A DNA stretch of 64,000 nucleotides from Acanthaster planci (lineage: Eukaryota; Echinodermata; Asteroidea; Valvatida; Acanthasteridae). Made by a program: the position numbers and the translations under genes. The stretch is taken from positions 299,017 through 363,016 of the forward strand of contig NW_019091455.1 of NCBI RefSeq assembly GCF_001949145.1, read 5' to 3'. Under the pieces are notes generated by a model. It was given only the letters and a program-made list of their open reading frames with translations. It did no database searches and was not told where the DNA came from. This document shows positions 27,301-39,300 of this stretch, piece after piece. Position 1 is the first letter of the stretch. Every line of letters begins with the position of its first letter.

Positions 27301-30300
27301 TTCAGGCCACAAGTCACTGAGCAACATGGCTAAATACTTTAGCACAGCAGAATTTTTCAAATCAAAACTTGCATTAGGAAGAGATTGTGATGTCTCACAT
27401 CACAAATGATGCCAACAGGGTTTCATAGGTCATTCGCATCAGTGCCTTCACAATAATACATAGACACAACATTACATTAGCCATGTACATGTAACAGATT
27501 ATATTCCCACAGAAAGAAAACAGACAGTAAAAGCAATATTGGCATAATGAAGTTACTGTGTGTACCTTATCTTCTTATAAAATCTACATCGGGCGCAGGA
27601 TGAAGCATTGCATCTGAACGGTTCAGGTTTGCGATCAAGTGGTAGATCATGCACAAGCTAGCTACCAAGGAGGCATTATTTGAATTAGGGTAAATGCGCT
27701 GTGTATATGGCTTAAGTCCCCTGCAGTCAGCAGCGCCTTGAACATCTCAAAGTTAGAATCACGATCATCAGTAAGCGAGTGTATTTATTGTACAGTTGTC
27801 AAAGTACCAACAAGCTCTGATCAAACCTCAGTCAAATGCCGCAAAAATCCAGGTGTCAAGGTGCTTTAGACTTTGTACATCTTTTCTTGGATGGCACGGT
27901 CAAGGTTTGAAATTTATTTAAGCTGGCTGCAATGTTTCTAACGTGAAGGAGTGCGCCAGCAACTTTCAACCAGTCAACCGCCTGTGTATAATTTCTCGCA
28001 AAAAGTGTTTTACATTGTCTGTGATATACAGGCTTACGGATCATATGTACATGTCAATTTGCATATGAGGCAGAATTTCACTCATTGGTAACTCAGTCTA
28101 GATCACAAGAAGTCTTGGAGTGCTGCTTGCTCAGCATGTTTTTTTACATCTACATGTACATGTGAGTAGATTCAGCAACTAACTATAACAGGCAACTGCC
28201 TCTCGACCTTCAGATTTTGAGCAACTATACTATTACATGTATACTTACATCATTTCATCGTCAGCAGTCAAATGGCGCGCATAACTTTGCAATAACGTTA
28301 ACAAGCACCTAACAGCAATAATTTTTTTCTGGGAAGCAGAGCTGACATACACATCACGTCTTCCTTTAGGAGTGCTTTCTTTTGTACCTTCATCGGTATT
28401 AAAATAAACTTGTGGCCAATCTTGCTACTTCCACATTTCTGCTGTAAGTGTTGTCGTAATCTTCATAGTTGACTCTGATCGGCTGTTACACTGACATTGT
28501 TTCATATTTCATGTATGTCAGACATCGTTGTGATGCATTTGGGTTCAAGCACCACACTGCTGTCAACTCTGTTGGTTGAATGAAAGAATTGCATTTCCCA
28601 GCCATTGCACCCAAGCAAGAAGCCACCATATCTCAAAGTGTCTGGCGAAATTCCTAAGATCACAACATTCATCACATTGTAAGTGAAATACAGGCAGTAA
28701 TCAACTCTAGTTTCATTCAGCTGATTAATATGAAACTCACTGAGACTCCAGATGATGGTGGACGGCACCCAGCCCACTGCAATCACAGCAGACATGATGG
28801 CGAAAATTTGATGCTGATTCTTTGTGGTGGAATTCCTCCCTCTTCTGGTCGGTTCTCCTAGGCAATGCGTCGTACTTGACGTCGAGAAATCCCCAGAATG
28901 TGCAAGTGCACAACCCAGACCGAACCAGTCCGAACAGAACAAAGCCAGACATTGTACACTTTAGTGCAGTGATGATTGAAAGGATGCATTGGGAAATAGA
29001 GTACAGGCTTTGGTCATTCAGAGCAGTGCTAAGGGTTGAGACTATTGTAACAGCAGTCCAACTGCTGAGAACAAGGATTCTTGATCTCTGGATGGTAACC
29101 AAGCATGGATAATGTGGACAGTAGGTAATGCCTAGATACTGATCAATGGTTAGAAAGAACAGTAACAGGAAACACTGGCACTAGAACATATATGACAAGA
29201 TGGCATGTACATGTACATAGCATTAAAAAGACCCAAGAGGCCAGTAGCTAAGGATTGATGAATAAATGACAGGTGTCACTTCAAAAAAGCTGGCACCCAG
29301 GCTAGAGACAGTCAGGGATGCCATGAAGATCTTGTTGGTGGGCTGGATGCTGGTCACTCGGCTTAGGACCACCAAGCACAGTGGGTTAAGGGTCAGTATT
29401 AGGATGGCAGTGGGGATATAAATCATAACAACTGCGGCTCTTAATCCTGGCAGTTCATCGTCTAAAAAGTTGGGTTTCAGTGCTTGAATTACTTGCCATT
29501 TTTTTCACTCAGATTTGTAGTTCATAAATGCCGATCAAAACTTGTGTCCTCAGCAACAGAGCAGGATAAAATAGCGTCTGTGCGGTAGCTTCTTAGTGGG
29601 CAGAAATGCAAAACTGCTAACCTGACTACAAGATGATAATTGACGTAGCATTTATTAAATGCCAAAGTGAGATGAGGCATGCATACACAATTCATTTCGC
29701 TTAGTTTTATGGTCAGGGCATTGCGTTTTGATTTGTTTTCATCTTGGTTGAAGATGACAGGCACCGCTAATATCCTAACGGCCTTTACAATATTATCTTG
29801 AGCAAGATTTCGGAGCAGTATTTGGTCCACATCTAAATCAATTCCTGATTAGGAATCTGTAATTTTGCCTACAGACTAGTGACAAATTTGATTGGATCTG
29901 ACATCCCCTGTGACATCTGAGAAACATTGGTGAGACTCAGAGCAAGTTTGCAAACAATATTGTGAGGCAGAACAGCCTCCAGCTTAATTGGTCTTTTACA
30001 ACCCAAGTTGATGGATGGCTGGATGCCCCTCCCCAGTAGAACATAAGATACCAATGCCACTTTTGGTTGGTGTCTAGAAAAATTCTAATGACAATTATGC
30101 AGTGTAAACACTAGTGGATATTTGGAGAGAGAGGGTAGGTTTTTTTGGTCAGTCTCCATGTAAATATTCAATCAGTTTGATTAAGTCTTTTAACTTGATG
30201 TCTTTAATGAAGAGCTCGTCTTAGCTAGACATGATCATAAATTTTCTTCCATTACCATGTCAGCTCAACTGTTATTTATGCTGAGATTTTCCCTACATCC

Positions 30301-33300
30301 TAGTCATTTATGGTACATCAAACCTTTTTTCCTCTTTCCCTGATGGTATTTGCTTTTGCAAAAAAAATTCCATCTTGTGAAACCATGGACAGCCTTCAAA
30401 AAAGACAGGTGATTGTGATTGTACTTGTAGAACCAAGTTACCATGAAAATGCTTGAAACTGACTAATGGTAAATAATAATTGCTCAGTGAAAAAAGGGTC
30501 ACACCATATTACATGTATTAAGAGGTCAGCATCCTAATCATGGTGCACGTACCGGCATGTAAGAATATCATAACTAAAACTAAGAAACTAATGACCATAC
30601 TAGCACCCATGTACAGTTTTTAGCAGTACTTCATGGTAGGTTATTAGAACAAGACATCGAAGCACTGGGCTTTAAACCAATGTCAAGACTGTAGACTCAT
30701 GGAGAAAACTAGCATTGCTCCACGAAAAGGCATACTGTCAAAATTTGGTTATGGCACTGTGTAGTGGCAGCTTCCATGCGTAGTCTGAAGTCTCTGCTCG
30801 GCACTCATGAACAGACAACTCGAGTCCTACGGGTCTTCCATTAAGTTTATATGGATTGCTCCAATGGTCTACTCTGTTAGATGACGGCAGCAATTGCATT
30901 TCCCAGCAATAGCACCCAAGCCAGAGGCCACGATACCTTGGAGCGTCTGCCGGAATTCCTTACTTCTCAAACCGAAGATAACAACGTTCAGCCAGTTGTT
31001 AGTGAAATACAGGGTATACACAATCTTGGGCTCACCTAACGGAAAGAAATCCAGATGAAGAAGAGCCCAGACTGTGGTGGTTGGCACCCAGCCCACTGCC
31101 ACCACTGCAGACATGATTGCAACCGTGGAGAAGGATTTGGTGCTGATTCTTTTTGGTGGAATTCCTCCCTCTGCTGGTCGGTTCTCTTGCGCGATGCGTC
31201 GTGCTTGACGTCGAGAAATCACCAAAATATGCAAGTACATAGCCAGAATGGAGACCAGTCCAAAGGCAACAAGGCCAGATATCGTTAAATGGATCCCAAT
31301 GTTGTTTAGAACATTGCATCGGAATTCTTCATATTGGCTTTGGTTTTCCAGCACAGTGCTGAGAGTGGAGACTATTGCAGCAATCATCCAGCTACAGAGA
31401 AGTGCAATTCTGGATCTGTTGATAGTCACCAAACGTGGGTAATGTAGACAGTGGACAATGGCAAGATACAAATCAATGAACAGCAAGAGCATTGATAGGA
31501 AACACAGGCTGTAGAAAAGATAAGACAAGGCGACATACACATAGCACAGGAAAGACCCAAATGGCCAATATCCAACAATGAGTGAGACTACTTCTGGTAT
31601 CAGGTCAAAAACACCGGTACACAAATCAGAGATGGTCAAGGATGCCATGAAGATCTTGCTGGTGGGCTGGATGTTGGTCACACGTCCTAGGACTACCAAG
31701 CACAGTGGGTTGAGGGTCAGTATTAGGATGGCTGTTGGAATGTAAATTGTCACAGTCAGGGTTCTCATTACTGTCCATTCATGCCCTTCAAAGGCAGGCA
31801 TATCATCCAAGCTTGCATTGTTAGCCATTTTGCCCCATCGGTGTTATAGATCGTGAGTTCTGATCACGGAATATTGTTTTCTCACTGACAGAGCAGAACC
31901 AAATATCGTCTGTGTGGCTTCCTGCAGGGCAGCAGTGTGACACTGTTTACCTGAATGCTGACTCCTGTTTGGCATATAATGGTCATTAGACATCAAAGTC
32001 TATGACAAATGAGGGCTTGTACTTGAAGACAGGGTTAATTATTACAGTCCTTACAGGATCATCTTTCAAGATAATAGCTTGTCAGTGTCTAGATTGGAAA
32101 TCAGATTGAAAGACGTAAGGACTTTGCTTACCAATAAAACTTCAATTATTGTGCTGTTTGCTCCAAGCAGTAATGATTCTACTGTTCCAGTGCATAATTG
32201 TTCTTAAGTACGTAATAAAGATAAAATGTTGAAGTAAAGACTTGTTAAAAAGTCCGAGTAGAAGAAGTTACATATCCGTTTTCAAACCACTACGTGCCAT
32301 TTGTCCCACAGCTTTTCAAAACAAAGGAGCCATGCAAACGTACAGCTCACGTGTTGGTGAAGTATTTACATGCAAACAGTGTATGAACGTTTTCTGAATG
32401 TTCCCCAAATATGGCCGTTTCACAGTAGTGCGCCACCAAGAGTTTGCAGTTCGTTGGCCAATCACAATGCACAAAATTTGGCAACCTAATGCGCGTTTGC
32501 AAAGGGTCGACAACTTTCCCCCGTTATGATTGGCCAACATGTTGCAAACTCTTGGTGGCGCACTATTGTGAATCCTCCCCTTGTAAATGTAAAGTCCTGT
32601 CCATAAATGGGTTTGTTTCAGAAGTTACTTTTCAGGGTTACGTGCAATGAAATTCATTAATTACAAGTATAATTCATGAAATGAAAAGCATGAGAAAAGT
32701 TTTCACTTTGTAAATATTTCATTTACCACTCAAAGAGTTTTTCACTTCATTGTTTGCATACATTTACATGCATTTCATTTCGCCCATTTTTGTGTGATCG
32801 TGAAAACGAAGTAAGAAAACTGTCATTAATGGAAAACAAAATTTGAGGAGTAAAAAGAACACTCTACTACAGACCCAAAATATAACCAAATATTTCGGTT
32901 TCTTCCAGTGTTCTAGCAACAACCAAAATGGAAAAAAAAATTGATAATAATCTTTTCTAAATGGCAAGAGCATTTATTGAGCAGACATCAGGTTTATTGC
33001 AGAGTTTTTTTTGCCCAATAATGTTGACGTCGGAGATTTGTAAGGAGAGGCACACTCTTGTCGGGAAAATGGGATAGGCAATGTTTGGACTAATCAGTGC
33101 CGTGACATTGGACCCATGCCTATGTGATCGCTGTGTCAGATTGATCAGCCATTTGGTGCAATTCTACAATAAATATTACTGTGACTCAACGTTGGACTTA
33201 ATAGTGCTTGTGCTATCTTTAATGACACAATTCATGATCAGTAATGGGGATTGGGGAAGGTCTTGTACCTCTGTACTATCACACTGTGTGGGCAAACAAA

Positions 33301-36300
33301 CAATGCAGGCACTGGTGGTGCCCTGCCCAACAATGTGCAACCAGTGTAGCTTTATACCACTTCTGCAGCAATACGCAACTAATATTGCCGTATTTATACA
33401 CCTGCAACTTGAGCATTACCCAGCTATTGTACCATACGACTTAATGCAATTTACCGAATTGTATCACTCAGCGCAGCACAGTGCTGTTAACCTGCTACAT
33501 GCACACAGCCTAACATAACTACACTGTATACGAGTTTTTGGCTAGCCCTGTCAACCTATATAGTGATGCTACATGTAAATCATGTAAATTAAACAATTAA
33601 TTATGTGAAACAATGACCTTTTGATCCCTCACTCTTTGATGTCCATAAGAAACCACTGACATACTATAAACTTTACTACTGTTGACTTAATGGTAAATAC
33701 ATGTACATGTATACTAGTACATGTACATCGAAGTCTCCACAAGCACATTCCAGATTTGTATGAACCAGCATATTGTGGACTTTTCTTCCTGCCTTAGCTT
33801 CTGATGACATCACTCACAAATGAGGTGCTTGATGAGGTTGCTTAAAATTTGCTTGCATACTTATGTGTATATTAGACATTGTTGTATATTTAATGGTGAT
33901 TCAGTTTGTACTGAAGAAGTAGCAAACAGTTTTTGCATATTGAATGAGAGCACAAAATTTATGTGTATACTTTTTGTTGAAGTTTGTACACCATTTTACC
34001 CATTCTACATGCAATACATGCAGATCAGAGTGTTTTGGAAAATGTCCCATGTATGGTACTTTGTATGTATAGACTAATCCAATTAGACCACATACCTGTG
34101 GTGGCACTGCACTCAAACGCAATCTTTGGCCAGAGGCAAGCGTGCTTTTGGCAAAAACCCAATTGGTCAAAGAGGCATGCAGTGAGCGTACCACCTGTCC
34201 ATATCATTTGTCCATACCACTTGTCCATACCACTTGTCCATACCACCTGTCCATACCACCTGTCCCATACCACCTGTCCATACCACCTGTCCATACCACC
34301 TGTTCCATACCACCTGTCCATACCACCTGTCCATACCACCTGTCCCATACCACCTGTCCCATACCATCTATCCATACCACCTGCCCATACCATCTGTCCA
34401 TACCACCTGTCCCATACCACTTGTCCCCCCCCCAGCATTGTACAACTGCAGTAATGGCTTCTAATTCTGGTTGTCAAATTATCCTATACATCAAGTTATG
34501 CCTATATGTAATGCTTTCATGAATGTGCCATCAAATATCTCTTCTTGTCTCTTCTCATTAGCAGAAAATTCCTACTGCTCTTTGAATCAGTTCACTGACT
34601 CAGAACTTTATTTTCTGGGCATTTCCTGCCTGATACATGTATGTTGCATAAATGCGAGAATTGCATTTCCCAGCCACCGGTATTGCACGAAAGCCAGAAG
34701 CTACCACTCTTTGAATTGTCTGCCGCCATTCCTTATTTCTCAAACCCAAAGTGCTCAACATTCATCCAGTTAGTGGTGTAATACACGCAGTACACAACTT
34801 GTCCATGGTGACTGGACAGGGGTACCAAGTTCATTGAGAGTCCAGATGATGGTGTTTGGCACCCAACCTACTGCAGCTGTGATAGACAAAGTTGCAAGGA
34901 TTTGGTAATGGTCTGCTGTCATGGAATACCTCTCTCTGCAGGTGGTTCCTCAGAAACAGAACACAGTGAGGCCCTGAGTGGGACCAATAGAGGGTATAAT
35001 TTTTCTAGCAATGGAGTCTCCTTCAGTGATACCGTTAACTGCAATTTGCTGGTTCACAAAAAGGCTGTGAAATGCAAGTGTTACGGTCGCGTCGCTACCA
35101 ACAAAATAAACATTCCCCACACTGATGACGGGGTGCTTCTACTCAAGGTAGACAGCATCTGCGTGGCTTCTCACTGGGTAGAAATCCCAATCTGTGAACC
35201 TGACTGCCAGATCATAATTGAAATAACACAGCAAACAACAAAGTATATCAACATGTGAAATACATGTATACCTGTAGTACGGTACATACACATGATCTTT
35301 TGTGCTCAATTAATGAACAGTGGCCTGTCTGCCATTGATCAGCTGCTCTTGTGTCTCTGGTCCCTACTGCTGCTTTGAGATGACATCGATGAATAAAATG
35401 ACTGTTGCATTAATATTTTTTGAGGTAAAAACCCAGGCCTTGAATTTGATAATTTTTAGGGCAAGAATGGCGACTTTGGCCTTGAATGATACAAAATTAC
35501 AGGGGGCACCACAGCCAGTAGGTAGGGCACAGACGCTGAATTCAAAAATCTTCCATGGAGGTCACAAGATGAAAGATTTGTTGTGTAGAGTTTGTCCCAT
35601 CTACTCTGTTGGATGACTGCAGGAATTGCACTTCTCAGCAATGGCACTAAACCCAGAGGCCAGCATACTTCGAAGTATCTGCCGGAACTCGTTATTCCTC
35701 AAACCGAAGATCACAACATTCATCCAGTTGTTGGTGTAATACAGGCTGTACACAATCTTGGGCTCATCTGACGGAAAGAAGTTGGAATTAAAAAGAGCCC
35801 AGACTACGGTGGTTGGCACCCAGGCCACTGCCACCACTGCAGACATGATTGCAATGGTGTAGAAGGATTTGGTGCTGGTTCTTTGTGGCGGAATTCCTCC
35901 CTCTGATGGTCGGTTCTCCTGGGCGACGCGCCCTGCTTGACGTCGAGAAATCACCGAAATATGCAAGTACATAACCATAATGGAGACTAGTCCAAAGGCA
36001 ACAAGGACAGATATTGTAAAGTGTATCGCAGTGCTGATTGTAGCAATGCATTGGGATTGATCATATTGTTTTTGGTTGCCTAGCACAATGCTGAGAGTGG
36101 AGACTATTGCAGCACTCATCCAGCTACAGAGAAGTGCAATTCTGGATCTGTTGACAGTCATCAGGCGTGGGTAATGTAGACAGTGGGCAATGGCAAGGTA
36201 CAAATCAATGGTTAGAAAGAACAGTGACAGGAAACATTGGCAGTAGAACAAATATATCAAGGTTGCATGCACGTAGCACAGAAATAACCCAAAAGGCCAG

Positions 36301-39300
36301 TATCCAACAATGAGTGAAATTAGTTTTGGTGCCACTTCAAAAACACCGGTACCCAAGTCGGAGACCGTCAGAGAGACCATGAAGATCTTGCTGGTTGGCT
36401 GGATGTTCGACACTCGTCGTAGGACCACCAAGCACAGTGGGTTGAGGATCAATATTAGGATGGTGGTTGGAATGTAAATTGTCACAGTCAGGGTTCTCAT
36501 TACTGTCCATTCCTCATCTTGAAAGACAGAAATATCATCCAAGCTTGCATTGTTTGCCATTTTGCTCCATCAGAGCTGCAGCTCGCAGGTGCCAACCGCT
36601 AACATAGTTTATCCTTTAATGCTTGGTGGCATTAAGGAGGACATACATGTTCCCTGTAATGCTGCATCAACAAGGCCTCTTTCAATGCAATATCCTAAAA
36701 TGCCAATTTGCCTGACATAATTGACACGTTGTGCATTAGACGTATTGAGGATCATGTGTATTGCATACACCTAATCCATTTGCTTTTTAATTGGTCAAAG
36801 GTAGTGCCTTCAACTTGGAGGTCTCCTATTGATACACTGCTCCTTCCTAATGCTTAAGTGACATTTAATATTGTAATTGCCATGAGGAATTGGAACTACA
36901 AGACCATTCCTGCTTCAGGCTGGAGCCTTAGTGTCACTGTGTACGACATTGGCAGAAATTGAGACTCAACCGTCTTTGTTACGGCTGCCCCTGTTTCTCT
37001 CTTCAGATTGTGAAATTGAGGTCGTCTGTTTCTGTGTCCATAGACACGAAAGTCTTGAAGATGATGCAGTGATGGAGGACATTTGTGTGCAATATGTCTT
37101 ATAATGTAGAGTATACCCTTGTACATGTACCCTTGTATCTATGGGTAATTTCAGAAATTAGGGGTCCAAAAGTGTGACTTTTTGTGTCTCTGTTACATCT
37201 GACCTTTGTTATTTGGCAAGGAAATATCACCGGCATTGATTTAAAACTATTACTATTTGTTTGGCGGGAAACTTGCATTAATTCATCACTCTTGGAAATT
37301 AGAGACTGTGTTCTCAACTTACAAAATCACGTGTCAGATGTGACAGGGACACGAAACAAAATGGACTCCTAATTTCTGGAATTACCTGTATCACAGAGAC
37401 AGTGTCTCATTTTTAAAAAAAGTTTGTGTTCAAAACTCAAAGCAAGGAGAAAGGTTGTGGTCTGGAAGGTCCAGCAGACTCAAAAAGAAAATCAACAGTC
37501 GTCAGTTTCATCTTGGTATTCTGTAAAGGTGTGACACAGTACATGTACATGGGAGTCGGAATACCTATGACTGTTTGCTGTTGTATAGCATGTACACAAC
37601 AGAGGGGAGATATGTCAGGATTTTTACAATAGGAATTTCCTGATTTCAGGATTCTTTGAACAAGCTTTTAACATTTTGAAAGTCCTGCGTTTACCATTAA
37701 GAGGATTTTACATGTACATATAAAGAGTGATTTACAAGACAAGGTGACTTTAGGCAAAAGCAATTAGACCCAACGTTGCCGTGAGGGCCCTCCAAACTTC
37801 TGGTGATTATTTTCTGGATATTGTATTTTCTTCCAATCTCACACCTGACTCAAAAATGAAATTCTCCAAGTTTACTAGTCTCAGCGTCCGTGTGTTTTCT
37901 GACAGCGATGCCAGTGATCAGTCGGTTTCTTCTCACCCCTGTGATGAGAATAATCTTGTCAACAACATCAGCGTCGCTGAAGCCGTTTTGCCATACCAAA
38001 TTTAGTCCGAAAGACGATGACGAGACGGCCGAACACTGAGAGTATCTTATCAAATAACGAATGCCTTTGTATGGTGCATGGTTACTACATGGGCCATGGC
38101 GCAATATGAAATACCCGCCGGAACTTTGTCATAACTTTGGCTGATTCGCATGCTGCTCTCGAGGATTTTTAGACAGATGATGACTTTTTAATAATCCAGC
38201 CCGGGAAATAAGGTTCTAATTCTGATTTAGTGTGTTTTTAGCTACACCTAAGCCTAATTTGACACCAATATCCTCCATTGTTCAACAACATCTGTAAATG
38301 TTTTATTACATGAAATGTGTTGGCAAGGAATAAGATTGGCTAAATTTTCTTCACCTTTCTCCTGACTTGGTATTCCAATACGGTTTTTTGTTTGGTTTTG
38401 GTTTTTTGTGTTCCATTTTGTCAAGGGAAAACAATAGTCAAAGGGGAAATCCTTCACAAGAAAACTAGCAATAATGATCAAGTTTCCCATTGTTGCAGTG
38501 TTCATAATTAGTGGACGTGCATGCGCATGTAAATTGATGTATTCTTTTGTACAGAACCAATAGATATACCGTAGATGTGATTAGTATTCAAATATTGACT
38601 GCTTTATCTCGCGGTGCAGTAAAACTAGCCTCCCTCGGTGATCCATGGGGCATTCTATTTTCCCCGCGGCTTTGCCTCAGGAAAATAGAATGCTCCATGA
38701 ATCACCTCAGGAGGCTAGTTTTACTGAACCGCGAGATAAAGCAGCCAATGTTTGTTTTATTATACCTCCCAACAGATTCTGCCCAATTTAAGCTAAAAAT
38801 TAATAATTAACCACTTCATGCCGGGGCATTTTTTCAATGTTGATGATGCTGGGCCGGCATGACTATCATTTTTTCCATTTTCAAAATCCTTCAAAAATTT
38901 ATCATTTCATTTAACGGTCGTTTATAGCCACAGGAAGTAATCTTTAGGCACTACTCTAAGTTGACAGGTGACCTTCATTGACGCCCGAGTATTTCANNNN
39001 NNNNNNNNNNNNNNNNNNNNNNNNNNNNNNNNNNNNNNNNNNNNNNNNNNNNNNNNNNNNNNNNNNNNNNNNNNNNNNNNNNNNNNNNNNNNNNNNNNNN
39101 NNNNNNNNNNNNNNNNNNNNNNNNNNNNNNNNNNNNNNNNNNNNNNNNNNNNNNNNNNNNNNNNNNNNNNNNNNNNNNNNNNNNNNNNNNNNNNNNNNNN
39201 NNNNNNNNNNNNNNNNNNNNNNNNNNNNNNNNNNNNNNNNNNNNNNNNNNNNNNNNNNNNNNNNNNNNNNNNNNNNNNNNNNNNNNNNNNNNNNNNNNNN

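Noticed and set aside
33081-33518. A 145-codon cysteine-rich frame
   Set aside because: No family resemblance, no splice context and no paralogue; treated as chance.
33984-34522. Overlapping frames rich in HTTCPYHLS or WYGQVVW repeats on both strands
   Set aside because: All come from the CATACCACCTGTCC minisatellite; open frames on both strands at once are expected from such a repeat.
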